Below the pieces are notes generated by a model. That model was not told the DNA's origin, searched no databases, and saw only the letters and a list, made by a program, of their open reading frames with translations. Shown one piece after another: positions 35,548 to 44,455 of a DNA stretch of 64,000 nt. Numbering within the stretch: the stretch's first letter is position 1; every line of letters begins with the position of its first letter. Made by a program: the position numbers and the translations under genes. Where the stretch lies: NCBI RefSeq assembly GCF_008642315.1, contig NZ_CP029192.1:1550001-1614000 (forward strand). Reading direction: 5' to 3'. The DNA comes from Streptomyces venezuelae. GTDB lineage: Bacteria > Actinomycetota > Actinomycetes > Streptomycetales > Streptomycetaceae.

Positions 35548-36546
35548 CTAGGAGAACTCCGGGACGATCGAGGAGCCGTACGCGTCGATGACGTCCTCGC
35601 GCGCGTCGTGCATCGCGTACACGGCGAACTGGTCGACGCCCAACTCCCGTAGCTCACGCAGCCGTTCGAGGTGCGCTTCGACGGGCCCGAGCAGACAGAA
35701 CCGGTCGACGATCTCGTCGGGCACGAAGGCGGTGTCGGGGTTCCCGGTGCGGCCGTGGTGGCTGTAGTCGTAGCCCTCGCGCGCCTTGATGTACGCGGTG
35801 AGGGCCTCGGGCACCATCGACGAGTGCTCGCCGTACTTGGCGACCAGGTCGGCGACGTGGTTGCCGACCATGCCGCCGAACCACCGGCACTGTTCGCGGG
35901 CGTGCGCGAGGTCGTCGCCGACGTAGGCGGGCGCGGCCACGCAGATCTTGACGTCCGCGGGGTCGCGTCCGGCGTCGGCGGCCGCGTCCCGCACGGCCTT
36001 GATCATCCACTGGGTCAGATACGGGTCGGCGAGCTGGAGGATGAATCCGTCGGCCTTCTGCCCGGCGAGGGCGAGCGCCTTCGGGCCGTACGCCGCCATC
36101 CACACCGGCAGCCTGCCGTCCCTGACCCACGGCAGCCGCAGCGTCTGGCCGCCGATGTCGGCCTCGCGTCCCTCGGCGAGGTCGCGGATGACGTCGATGG
36201 CCTCGCCGAGCCTGGCCAGCGTGTTGGGCTTGCGCCCCGCGACGCGCATCGCGGAGTCGCCGCGTCCGATGCCGCAGACGGTCCGGTTGCCGTACATGTC
36301 GTTGAGGGTCGCGAAGGTCGACGCGGTGACTTCCCAGGTGCGGGTGCCGGGGTTGGTGACCATGGGGCCGACGGTCAGCCGTGTGGTGTGTTCGAGGATG
36401 CGGCTGTAGATGACGAACGGCTCCTGCCACAGCACGGACGAGTCGAAGGTCCAGCCGTGGCGGAAGCCGTTGCGCTCCGCTCGCCTCATGAGCCCGACGA
36501 CCTCCGATGCGGGCGGGTCGGTCTGCAGTACGAGTCCAAAATCCAT
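35548..36546 (-). CDS. F420-dependent LLM-class oxidoreductase
   Basis: This 332-residue TIM-barrel protein of the bacterial luciferase-like family starts MDFGLVLQTDPP and has ILEHTTRLTVGPMVTNPGTR, TVCGIGRGDSAMRVAGRKP and PVWMAAYGPKALALAGQKADGFIL, all typical of actinobacterial F420-dependent reductases of the LLM class. Its substrate is unknown. It ends 14 bases before the convergent lipoate ligase gene. The 170-base gap before it, after the cydC stop, holds no gene; the cyd operon is transcribed in the same direction, so readthrough is possible. Confidence 0.86.
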   Translation of the reverse strand: MDFGLVLQTDPPASEVVGLMRRAERNGFRHGWTFDSSVLWQEPFVIYSRILEHTTRLTVGPMVTNPGTRTWEVTASTFATLNDMYGNRTVCGIGRGDSAMRVAGRKPNTLARLGEAIDVIRDLAEGREADIGGQTLRLPWVRDGRLPVWMAAYGPKALALAGQKADGFILQLADPYLTQWMIKAVRDAAADAGRDPADVKICVAAPAYVGDDLAHAREQCRWFGGMVGNHVADLVAKYGEHSSMVPEALTAYIKAREGYDYSHHGRTGNPDTAFVPDEIVDRFCLLGPVEAHLERLRELRELGVDQFAVYAMHDAREDVIDAYGSSIVPEFS

Positions 36547-36716
36547 GGCCTTCGCTCCTCACTCCGATCGCGCACCCTCGGGTCGCGCGCCCACGGTTCG
36601 AGCACCCACAGGTCGAGCACCTCGAAGGTCGTCCGAGGAGGGACAATCCTGGACGTGTCGCCGGGCCTTGGCAAGAGGGACTCGGCGGGCCATCCGGCTG
36701 CGGTTCCGAGCGTGTG

Positions 36717-38456
36717 TCAGAGCGCCGCGGCGGCCAGGCCGTCCGTCGCGGATTCGAGGTCCTCCGGGGTGGCGGGACGGATGCGGCCCCGGTCCACGGT
36801 GACGATCTCGTCGGCGTCCGCGAGGCCCGCGCGCTCGTGCGTGACCAGGAGCGTGGTGCGGCCGCGGGTGGCGTCGAGGATGTCGGCGAGCACCTCGGCC
36901 GCGGTGTCCGGGTCCAGGCCCTCGGTGGGTTCGTCGAGGACGAGGACGGGCGGGTCGGCGAGGAGCGCGCGGGCCAGCAGCAGACGGCGGCGCTGCCCCC
37001 CCGACACGGTGGCGCCGTCGCCGCCGAGCACGGTCTCCCAGCCCTGTGGCAGCGATTCGATCCAGTCCAGGATCCTGGCTCTGCGGGCCGCTTCGCGCAG
37101 TTCGGCGTCGGTGGCGTCGGGGGCGGCGAGGACGAGGTTGGCGCGGATCGTGGCGTGGAAGAGGTGCGCGTCCTGCGTCATGCCGGTGATGGCCCGGCGG
37201 GCGTCGGCTCCCGTGCAGTCGCTGAGTTCCCGCCCGCCGACGCGGATGCTCCCCGCCTCGTACGGCACGAACCGCATGAGTGCCGCGATCAGGGTGGATT
37301 TGCCGGAGCCGCTGGCCCCGACGAGCACCACCCGGCGGCCGGCAGGCAGGCTCAGGCTCGCGCCGTCCAGTGCCGGGGGGCCGTCCTGGACGTGGCGGAC
37401 CCGCAGGTCGGTGATGGTCACGTCGAGCGGTACGTCGGTGGGCAGCGGGTCCGGGGTCCGTGGGTCGGCGACGGGCGCCGGGGTGTCGAAGAGGTCGGCG
37501 AGGCGCTGTGCGGAGGCCCGAACCTCGACGAAGCGACGGGCGGCGGCGGGCAGCGGCGCGAGCGCGTCGAAGGAGACGAGCGCGAGGACGGCGAGGACGG
37601 CGAGTTGCACAGCGGGCAGGTCGCCCGCCGCGTGGGCGCGCAGCGCGAGCCAGGTGACGCCGACCGTCGCCACGCCCTGCAGCACGAGCACGAGCGCCTG
37701 GGCCAGGGATGTCGTGAGCGCCTTGTGGCGTTCCAGCGCGGCGATCCGTGCGGTGACGGCGCGGGCCCGGTCGTGGGTGCGGCCGCGGGCGCCGTACGCG
37801 GCGAGGTCGGCGGCGCCCCGGGTCAGATCGACGGTGACGGCGGCGAGTTCGGCGCGCGCCGCCTTCTCCGCGCGGCCCGCGCGGCGGGACAGGACCAGAA
37901 CCCCGGCGGGCACGAGGATGCCCGCCACGGCCAGCAGCAGACCGAGCAGCACGCCCGCTCCGGGCAGCAGTACGGCGACCGTGCCGGTGGCGGCCGCGGC
38001 GACCACGAACGCAGCCGTGGCCGGGATCATGACGCGCAGCAGCAGATCCTGTGCGGCGTCGACGTCGTCGACGAGGCGGGTCAGCAGGTCACCGCTGCGG
38101 AAGGCGGGGGTGCCCGCGGGGGCGAGCGGCACGAGCGCCTCGAACACCCGGGCGCGGAAGCCCGCGACGGCGCGCAGCACGCCGTCGTGGCCGAGGAGCC
38201 GGTCGACGTAGCGGAGCGCGCCGCGGCTGAGGGCGAGGGCCCGTACGGCGACGATCGCGACGCTCACCGCGGCGAGGGGCGGCTGTTCGGCGGCGCGGGT
38301 GATGAGCCAGGCGGCGGTGGCCATGAGCCCGACGGCGGCGAGCTCGCTGCCGGCCGCGGCGAGGGCGGCGGGCAGCAGCCTGCGCCAGTACGGCAGGAGG
38401 TGGCGCAGCAGACGGACGGTGGGCCGCCCCTGTCGCCCACTGTCGTACGAGGTCAT
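36717..38456 (-). CDS. cydC: thiol reductant ABC exporter subunit CydC
   Basis: This 579-residue ABC exporter half-transporter has six N-terminal membrane segments (to about residue 300) and a C-terminal ATPase with Walker A GASGSGKST, the signature VSGGQRRRLLLARALLADP, Walker B VLVLDEPTEGLD and the switch His in LVTHERAGL. CydDC exports cysteine and glutathione-like thiols and is needed to assemble cytochrome bd. ATG 38456 overlaps the CydD stop in ATGA. It is the last gene of the operon. Confidence 0.9.
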   Translation of the reverse strand: MTSYDSGRQGRPTVRLLRHLLPYWRRLLPAALAAAGSELAAVGLMATAAWLITRAAEQPPLAAVSVAIVAVRALALSRGALRYVDRLLGHDGVLRAVAGFRARVFEALVPLAPAGTPAFRSGDLLTRLVDDVDAAQDLLLRVMIPATAAFVVAAAATGTVAVLLPGAGVLLGLLLAVAGILVPAGVLVLSRRAGRAEKAARAELAAVTVDLTRGAADLAAYGARGRTHDRARAVTARIAALERHKALTTSLAQALVLVLQGVATVGVTWLALRAHAAGDLPAVQLAVLAVLALVSFDALAPLPAAARRFVEVRASAQRLADLFDTPAPVADPRTPDPLPTDVPLDVTITDLRVRHVQDGPPALDGASLSLPAGRRVVLVGASGSGKSTLIAALMRFVPYEAGSIRVGGRELSDCTGADARRAITGMTQDAHLFHATIRANLVLAAPDATDAELREAARRARILDWIESLPQGWETVLGGDGATVSGGQRRRLLLARALLADPPVLVLDEPTEGLDPDTAAEVLADILDATRGRTTLLVTHERAGLADADEIVTVDRGRIRPATPEDLESATDGLAAAAL

Positions 38457-40255
38457 CGGACCACCATTCTTTCCGCGGGGGCGCACTCGGGGCCGGGATC
38501 GGGATCACGGGTGCTGCCGGGTTCACGGGTGCCATCGGGTTCGCGTGCGGGATCGGGGTCACCGGCGGGGTCGGGTTCACCAGCAGGATCGGGGTCACCG
38601 GCGGGGTCGTTGATCGTGCCTGCCCGCACCGTGATGACGCGGTCCGCGTGCGGCAGCAGGCTCGTGCGGTGGGCGACCACGATCGCCGTGCGGCCGCGCA
38701 TGAGGGCGACCGTGGCGCCCGTCACGGCGGCCTCGCTCTCGGGGTCGAGGTGTGCGGTCGGTTCGTCGAGCAGCAGCACGGGCGCGTCCTTGAGGAACGC
38801 ACGGGCCAGCGCGATCCGTTGGCGCTGTCCCGCGGAGAGCCCCGCGCCCTGTTCGCCGAGCAGCGTGTGGTACGCGTGGGGCAGCCCCTCCACGAAGAGG
38901 TCGGCGGAGGCGGCGCGGGCCGCGTCCCGCACCTCGGCGTCGCTCGCGTCGGGGCGGCCGAGGCGGATGTTGTCCGCGACGGTCCCCGCGACGAGGTGCG
39001 GGCGCTGCGGCACCCACGCCACCTGGGTGCACCAGTCGTCGGGGGCGAGGCCGGCGAGGTCCGTGCCGTCGGCCTCGATCCGGCCCGAGAGGGGGGTGAC
39101 GAAGCCGAGGAGCAGGGACAGGATCGTGGACTTGCCCGCGCCGCTCGGGCCGACCAGGGCGATGTGCTCGCCGGGGCGGATGGTCAGGGAGACGTCGCGC
39201 AGAGCGGGTTCGGCGCGGCCCGGGTAGTGGACGGTCACGCCGTGGAGGGCGAGCGACGCCGTGCGGGCGTCGGGCACCGGGGTGCGGCCCGCGTCGGCCG
39301 GGGCCGCGTCCGCGTCGTCGAGGGCGGCGAAGACCCGTTCGGCGACCGCGATGCCCTCGGAGCTGTCGTGGAAGGCGGCGCCCATGGCCCGGAGCGGCAG
39401 ATAGGCCTCGGGGGCGAGGAAGAGGACGACGAGCGCCGTCTGGAGGCCGACGTCGCCGTCCAGCAGCCGCAGTCCGACCGGGACGGCGACCAGGGCGACG
39501 GAGAGGGTGGCGACGGTCTCCAGGACGAGGGAGGAGAGGAAGGCGAGGCGCAGGGTCCGCATGGTGGCACGCCGGTGCGCGTCCGCCATGTCGCGTACCA
39601 CGGTGGTCTGGTGGTGCTCGCGGCCGAAGGCGCGCAGCGTCGGCAGCCCGGACACGACGTCGAGGAAGTGCCCGCCGAGCCGGGAGAGCAGCCGCCATTG
39701 GCGGGCGGTGCGTCGGGCGGTGTGCATGCCGACCAGTGCGCCGAGGACGGGGATGAGCGGCAGGGTGATGGCGATGATCAGCGCCGAGCTCCAGTCGGTC
39801 CAGCCCACCCAGGCGACGACGGTGAGGGGGACGACCGCGGCGCCCGCCATGGTGGGCAGGTAGCCGACGACGTAGGGGTCCAGCGCGTCGAGGCCGCGGG
39901 TGAGCAGGGTGGCCGTCTCCCCGTGGCGGCGGTCCGCGAGCCGCAGGGGTCCGGTCCGGTGCAGCTGTCCGGTGATCCGGTCGCGCAGGGTGGCCTTGGC
40001 ATCGGCCGCGGCGCGCTGCGCGAGCGTGCCGCGGGCCCAGGTGAGCAGGGCCCGCAGCGCCATGACGGTGCCCAGTGCGGCCAGTGTGCCGGTGCGGATC
40101 CCGTGTCCGGCGAAGCCGTCCGCGAGCGCCGTCGCCAGCAGGACCGCCTGGGCGACGATGAGCCCGGCGCCCGTCAGGGCCAGTACCGAGGAGTACGTCA
40201 CGTGGCGCCGCAGTGCGGGGACTTCCCGCATCAGGCGGCGTTCGACGGGCTTCAT
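38453..40255 (-). CDS. cydD: thiol reductant ABC exporter subunit CydD
   Basis: This 600-residue half-transporter has six membrane segments in the first 300 residues and an ATPase with Walker A GPSGAGKST, the signature LSAGQRQRIALARAFLKDAP, Walker B VLLLDEPTAHLD and VVAHRTSLL. It pairs with CydC. Unusually, the last 50 or so residues form a Pro/Asp/Gly/Glu-rich tail with repeated GDPDPA-like units (DPAGDPDPAGEPDPAG), coded by a repetitive stretch at 38501-38612. ATG 40255 has no strong ribosome site. Confidence 0.9.
   Translation of the reverse strand: MKPVERRLMREVPALRRHVTYSSVLALTGAGLIVAQAVLLATALADGFAGHGIRTGTLAALGTVMALRALLTWARGTLAQRAAADAKATLRDRITGQLHRTGPLRLADRRHGETATLLTRGLDALDPYVVGYLPTMAGAAVVPLTVVAWVGWTDWSSALIIAITLPLIPVLGALVGMHTARRTARQWRLLSRLGGHFLDVVSGLPTLRAFGREHHQTTVVRDMADAHRRATMRTLRLAFLSSLVLETVATLSVALVAVPVGLRLLDGDVGLQTALVVLFLAPEAYLPLRAMGAAFHDSSEGIAVAERVFAALDDADAAPADAGRTPVPDARTASLALHGVTVHYPGRAEPALRDVSLTIRPGEHIALVGPSGAGKSTILSLLLGFVTPLSGRIEADGTDLAGLAPDDWCTQVAWVPQRPHLVAGTVADNIRLGRPDASDAEVRDAARAASADLFVEGLPHAYHTLLGEQGAGLSAGQRQRIALARAFLKDAPVLLLDEPTAHLDPESEAAVTGATVALMRGRTAIVVAHRTSLLPHADRVITVRAGTINDPAGDPDPAGEPDPAGDPDPAREPDGTREPGSTRDPDPGPECAPAERMVVR
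38501..38612 (-). repeat. short direct repeats coding the acidic CydD tail
   Basis: The plus strand shows repeated GGGGTC/GGGATC and GGTTCACC units about 18 bases apart (for example CGGCGGGGTCGGGTTCACC then GCAGGATCGGGGTCACC). They encode the D-P-A-G-x-P pattern at the C terminus of CydD on the minus strand. Slippage-prone repeats of this kind may vary in number between strains. Confidence 0.7.
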
Positions 40256-40307
40256 CGTGGGGTGCCTCTCGTCGCTGTCCGGGCTCAGAAGTGACTGCTG
40301 TCCGGGC

Positions 40308-41330
40308 TCAGAAGTAGCTGGGGTGGCGTTGGCCCGTCCGCCCCCGGAAGGCCCACCAGCTCCAGAACTGGTAGGCGAGGATCGTCGGGACCACCAGGAC
40401 CCCGAAGCCGCTGAGGATCTTCAGGGTGGCGTCGTCGGTGACGGCGTGCTCGATGTCCAGGCCCGCGCCCGCGTGCGTGATCAGGAGGTACGGGTACTGG
40501 CCGGCCCCCAGGAGAAGTACGGGCAGCGCGGTCGCGGTGCAGGTCGCGGCGAACGCGAGGACGCCGTGTCCGCGGTGGAGGTGCCACCAGGCGGCGGCGA
40601 CGGACGCCGCGAACAGGGCGGTGACCGCCACGGAGGCCGTCCGGTTGGTCATCGAGGCGCCCGACCCGAAGGACGTGAGGAGCAGGGCGAGGGCACCCGC
40701 CGCGGCGGCGCCGATGAGCAGCTGCGCTCCCAACCGGCTTGCTCGCGCGGCTAGTTCGGGGCCGGAGCGAAGGGCCACGAAGGCCGCTCCGTGCGCGGCG
40801 AAGAGCAGCATGGCGGTGGCACCGCAGGCCAGCACGAACGGTGTGAACACCTCGTCGGCCCCGACGTGGAAACTGTCGTCCGCGCGGCGCGGCACGCCGT
40901 TCAGCAGCAGCCCCACGACGAGCCCCCAGGACACGGCGGGAACGGCACCGCCGAAGACGATCAGGGCGTCCCACGTCCGGCGGCCGCCGGCGCTGTGGGC
41001 GCGACGGCGCAGCTGGACCGCGGCGTTCCCGACGACCAGGCCGGCGAGGATCGCCACGATCAGCGGATACATGGCAGTCAGGAGGGTGCCTTCGAGGTGC
41101 GGGAAGGCTCCGAACAGGACTCCGGCGAAGCCGACCAGCCAGACCTCGTTCCCGAGGAAGAACGGCGCGATGGCGTCGAGGGCGGCGTTGCCGCTGGTGC
41201 GCTTCTCCTCCTGACCGTCGCGGCCGAGGAAGGGGTGCAGCATCTGCGCGCCGTAGTCGTAGCCGCCGAGTACGAAGTACCCGGTGAGCAGCAGGCCCAG
41301 CAGGGCCAGCCAGACAGTCTCCAGACTCAT
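40308..41330 (-). CDS. cydB: cytochrome d ubiquinol oxidase subunit II
   Basis: This 340-residue integral membrane protein has about eight hydrophobic segments and matches CydB: LLTGYFVLGGYDYGAQMLHPFL near the N terminus, IAPFFLGNEVWLVGFAGVLFGAFP and the C-terminal ILAYQFWSWWAFRG. It is the second subunit of the cytochrome bd menaquinol oxidase. ATG 41330 is preferred to an upstream TTG at 41339. It sits 63 bases downstream of cydA in the same operon. Confidence 0.92.
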   Translation of the reverse strand: MSLETVWLALLGLLLTGYFVLGGYDYGAQMLHPFLGRDGQEEKRTSGNAALDAIAPFFLGNEVWLVGFAGVLFGAFPHLEGTLLTAMYPLIVAILAGLVVGNAAVQLRRRAHSAGGRRTWDALIVFGGAVPAVSWGLVVGLLLNGVPRRADDSFHVGADEVFTPFVLACGATAMLLFAAHGAAFVALRSGPELAARASRLGAQLLIGAAAAGALALLLTSFGSGASMTNRTASVAVTALFAASVAAAWWHLHRGHGVLAFAATCTATALPVLLLGAGQYPYLLITHAGAGLDIEHAVTDDATLKILSGFGVLVVPTILAYQFWSWWAFRGRTGQRHPSYF

Positions 41331-41393
41331 CTCGCTCAACTTTCCGTTACATCAGGGGTGTTCGTCGCGGGGTGGGGGACGGTTCCGTCGGGC

Positions 41394-42692
41394 TCAGAGC
41401 ACGGGCACCGGCTGCTTCTCGCCGGTGCCGCCCGGCCCCGCGGGCAGGTCGTCGGGCAGTGGCTCGTCGGCGCCGAGCTGGGTGGCGTCGGGGCCGCGGA
41501 GCGCGAACCGGGTGATCAGGGTCCAGTTCGTCACGGCCAGTGCGACGAAGATGGTGATGAACAGGGTGCAGGAGACGAGCAGCGAACTCTTCCCGACGTG
41601 GGAGAGGGCGCTGTTGACGGTCAACTCGCCGTAGATGACCCAGGGTTGACGCCCCACTTCGCGGACCACCCAGCCGCCCACGGAGGCGATGAACGGGAGC
41701 GGGACGGTGGCGACCAGGATCCAGGAGGCCCAGCGCCAGCGCATCAGCCGGTCCTTCCAGAGAAGGACGAGCGCGAGGAAGGTGATCGTGGACACCGTGT
41801 TGCCGATGAGCGTCATGGCGTCCATCGAGATCCGCATGGTGTCCTGCCAGGGCACGTAGTTGCCGGGGCCGTGGTCCCGTACGAGCTGGGCCTGCACTTC
41901 GGCGACTCCGCTGTTCTCCAGGACCGCGTCCTTCATGGGCTGGGTCCGCTCGATGATCGGTCGCTGCATCTCGCCGACGACCACGACGAAGAAGGACGCG
42001 ACCGTCGACACCCACAGGCCCAGCTTCATGGAGGTGCGGAAGAGTTCGGTCTCCTTCGTGTGTCGCAGGAAGTGGTACGCGCTGATCCCGGCGATGAAGA
42101 CGCCGCCCGTCGTCAGGGCGCCCAACGAGAGGTGCAGAAGCGCCACCAGGGAGCTGGAGTTGGTGAGCAACGCGCCGAAGTCGGTCAAGTAGGCCACTCC
42201 GTCGCGGACTTCGTAGCCGACCGGGTGCTGCATGAAGCCGTTGGCTATCAGGATCCAGTACCCGGAGGCATACGCGGTCAGGGCGACCAGCCAGATCAGC
42301 GTGACGTGCACGCCTCTGCGCAGGCGGCCCCAGCCGAATATCCACATGCCGAGGAAGGTGGACTCGGCGAAGAAGGCGATGAGGGTTTCGAGAGCCAGCG
42401 GTGCGCCGAAGACGTTGCCCGCGAACTTGCTGACGCCGCTCCAGCTGAGCCCGAACTGGAACTCCATGACGAGGCCGGTGACGATGCCGACCGCGTAGTT
42501 GATGACGTAGAGCTGGCCCCAGAAGCGCGTCATGCGCTCCCGGACCGCTCTCTTGGCGGGCTCATGGGTGAACGCGGCCCGGGTGTGCATGATCGCGACG
42601 ATGGGGACGAGCCCCATGGTCAGGATCACGAACAGCCAGTGGATGCCGGTCGTGGCCGCGAACTGGAGTCGGGCCAGATCCGCAGCGCTCAT
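41394..42692 (-). CDS. cydA: cytochrome d ubiquinol oxidase subunit I
   Basis: This 432-residue CydA carries FAATTGIHWLFVILTMGLVPIVAIMHTRAA, EFQFGLSWSGVSKFAGNVFGAPLALETLIAFFAESTFLGMWIFGW (heme ligand region) and the quinol-site GRQPWVIYGELTVN. It is shorter than E. coli CydA (about 520), consistent with the short Q-loop of actinobacterial enzymes. It reduces O2 to water without proton pumping, and works at low oxygen. GGAAGG lies seven bases before ATG 42692. It heads the operon cydABDC; no Rex-type (TTGTGA-n-TCACAA) site was seen upstream. Confidence 0.93.
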   Translation of the reverse strand: MSAADLARLQFAATTGIHWLFVILTMGLVPIVAIMHTRAAFTHEPAKRAVRERMTRFWGQLYVINYAVGIVTGLVMEFQFGLSWSGVSKFAGNVFGAPLALETLIAFFAESTFLGMWIFGWGRLRRGVHVTLIWLVALTAYASGYWILIANGFMQHPVGYEVRDGVAYLTDFGALLTNSSSLVALLHLSLGALTTGGVFIAGISAYHFLRHTKETELFRTSMKLGLWVSTVASFFVVVVGEMQRPIIERTQPMKDAVLENSGVAEVQAQLVRDHGPGNYVPWQDTMRISMDAMTLIGNTVSTITFLALVLLWKDRLMRWRWASWILVATVPLPFIASVGGWVVREVGRQPWVIYGELTVNSALSHVGKSSLLVSCTLFITIFVALAVTNWTLITRFALRGPDATQLGADEPLPDDLPAGPGGTGEKQPVPVL

Positions 42693-42721
42693 GGTGCGAC
42701 CTTCCTGGAGGAACAGTGGCC

Positions 42722-42796
42722 GGTGGGACGGCAGGGGGATGTGGTGGGACGGCAGAGGTAGGAGATGCAGGCGTGGGAGAAGCAGGCGTGGGAGAA
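42722..42796. repeat. short direct repeats upstream of cydA
   Basis: GGTGGGACGGCAG occurs at 42722-42734 and 42743-42755, and a perfect 15-base tandem pair, GCAGGCGTGGGAGAA, at 42767-42781 and 42782-42796. They lie in the leader region just before the cydA start on the minus strand and may be a regulatory or slippage-prone element. Confidence 0.6.
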
Positions 42797-42899
42797 GCCG
42801 ACGGTTGGGAAAGCGGGCCCCCGCTTCGCGTGTGCAGGTGTCCGGCGCCGTTGCCGTTCACCCGTGCGGTGGCCTCGACGAGAACCGTAGGGAGAATTC

Positions 42900-42953
42900 C
42901 TTATGCATTCCAAGACCGGTTCTGCCATGTGAGGATGACCCGGAAGGCATAAG
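42900..42953. promoter_or_regulatory. inverted half-sites, candidate LysR-family operator
   Basis: CTTATGCATTCC at 42900-42911 and GGAAGGCATAAG at 42942-42953 are inverted copies that match at 11 of 12 positions. The second ends 12 bases before the LysR-type start, in the gap that also holds the upstream region of cydA. Auto-regulation, and perhaps cyd control, is the likely role. Confidence 0.55.
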
Positions 42954-42965
42954 TGAAGGTGGACC

Positions 42966-43892
42966 ATGGATCTTCTGCAGTTGCGCTACTTCCAAGCCGT
43001 CGCCCGTTTTGAGCACATGAGCCGAGCCGCCGAGGAGTTGCGCGTCGCCCAGCCCTCCCTCAGCCGCACGATCGCGCGCCTCGAGGACGACCTCGGCACG
43101 CCCCTGTTCGACCGGCAGGGCCGCCGTATCCGGCTCAACCAGTACGGCGTGGTGTTCCTGGCCCACGTGGACCGTGCGCTGAGCGAACTCGACGACGCCC
43201 GGCGGGCGTTGCAGGACGCCCGTGACACGGCGTTCGGCCGGGTGAGCGTCGCTTCCGAGACCCTCCTGACGATCACCCATCTGCTCGGCAGCTTCCGGGC
43301 CGCCTATCCCCGCGCCAACGTCCGGCTCTACCAGTCGAACGCCGAGGAGATGGACCGCCAACTCCGCGCCGGTGAGGTCGACTTCTGCGTGGCGTCACAG
43401 ACGCTGTCCGGCACGAACCTCGACTCGGTCGAGCTCGCCGCCGAGGAGGTGCTCCTCGCCGTTCCGCGCGGCCATTGGCTCGACGGCCAGGACAGCGTCA
43501 CGATCCGCGAGATCGCCACCGAGCCCTTCGTCACCACCCGCCCCGGCCAGTGGCAACGCGCTCTGCTCGACCGCCTGTTCGCGGCCGAAGGGCTCAAACC
43601 CATCCTGTCCTGCGAGGGCAACGAACCGGGCGCGAGCCAGAACATGATCAGCGCGGGCCTCGGCATCGGCCTGATCCCGGCGATGTCCCGGCAGGCGGGC
43701 ACGGAGTCCCAGGTGCCGGTGGCCTGGGTGCACGTGAACGCCCCCGACTGCCACCGGGTGCTCACCCTGGCGTGGAACCGCGACGCCTATCTCTCCGACG
43801 CGGCCCTGAAGTTCAGGGAGTTCACCACCAGCAGGCCCTTCATGACGCACCGGCTGCCCGACCCGCGCCGCGCACTCAAGCGTCGCGCCTGA
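42966..43892 (+). CDS. LysR-family transcriptional regulator
   Basis: This 308-residue regulator has the N-terminal winged helix-turn-helix (MDLLQLRYFQAVARFEHMSRAAEELRVAQPSLSRTIARLEDDLGTPLFDRQGRRIRLN) and a periplasmic-binding-like effector domain (about residues 90-295). The effector is unknown. It stands between the divergent cyd operon and the downstream ferredoxin/reductase pair, either of which it could control. An AAGTGAAGGTGG ribosome site precedes ATG 42966. The C terminus is Arg-rich. Confidence 0.92.
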   Translation: MDLLQLRYFQAVARFEHMSRAAEELRVAQPSLSRTIARLEDDLGTPLFDRQGRRIRLNQYGVVFLAHVDRALSELDDARRALQDARDTAFGRVSVASETLLTITHLLGSFRAAYPRANVRLYQSNAEEMDRQLRAGEVDFCVASQTLSGTNLDSVELAAEEVLLAVPRGHWLDGQDSVTIREIATEPFVTTRPGQWQRALLDRLFAAEGLKPILSCEGNEPGASQNMISAGLGIGLIPAMSRQAGTESQVPVAWVHVNAPDCHRVLTLAWNRDAYLSDAALKFREFTTSRPFMTHRLPDPRRALKRRA

Positions 43893-44131
43893 GAGTCGCG
43901 GCGGACCCTGGCCCGGCCGGAATCGGTTTGGTACGCTCCCCCCGCTGCCACAGCCCTGGCCCAGGACGTCGCGTGTCCCGACGGCCGGCATGTGGAGGCG
44001 GATCGGCAGGGGTGTCGCGTTCCCCCACCGACTGCCGCTCCGCCCTCTTCGCCCTTTCGTCTTCCACCCGCAAGGCATTCCGCATCACTGCCCGCCTCGG
44101 GCGCGCCCGGATGCCGACAAGGAGTTCCGTC

Positions 44132-44455
44132 ATGCCCAAGATCACGTATGTCAACGTCGACGGCGACCAGACCTCGGTCGACGTCCCGGCCGGCACCAGC
44201 GTCATGCGCGGCGCCGTCTTCAACGACATCGACGGAATCGTCGCCCAGTGCGGCGGCAACATGCAGTGCGCCACCTGCCACGTCTACGTGGACGAGTCCA
44301 CGCTCGACAAGCTGGACCCGCCGCAGGAGCAGGAGGACGAGATGCTCGGTTTCACCGCGTGCCCGCGCCGGCCCAACAGCCGGCTGAGCTGCCAGCTCAA
44401 GTCGAGCGACGCCCTCGACGGCCTCATCGTCCACACCCCCGAACGGCAGAACTGA
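44132..44455 (+). CDS. 2Fe-2S ferredoxin, adrenodoxin/putidaredoxin type
   Basis: This 107-residue ferredoxin has the four cluster cysteines Cys40, Cys46, Cys49 and Cys87 in the pattern CGGNMQCATCH ... RLSCQL. ATG 44132 has AAGGAG nine bases upstream. Vertebrate-type ferredoxins of this class deliver electrons to cytochrome P450 monooxygenases or ring hydroxylases. The reductase gene overlaps its stop by one base (TGATG), so the two form a redox pair. No P450 or oxygenase gene is present in this window, so the acceptor lies elsewhere. The 239-base gap before it, after the LysR gene, shows no gene. Confidence 0.93.
   Translation: MPKITYVNVDGDQTSVDVPAGTSVMRGAVFNDIDGIVAQCGGNMQCATCHVYVDESTLDKLDPPQEQEDEMLGFTACPRRPNSRLSCQLKSSDALDGLIVHTPERQN

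Noticed and set aside
38501..38612. Possible CRISPR-like array
   Set aside because: Units are short, imperfect and in frame with CydD, with no spacers.
42692..42966. Rex operator for cydA
   Set aside because: No TTGTGA-spacer-TCACAA match was visible; only LysR-type half-sites and direct repeats.
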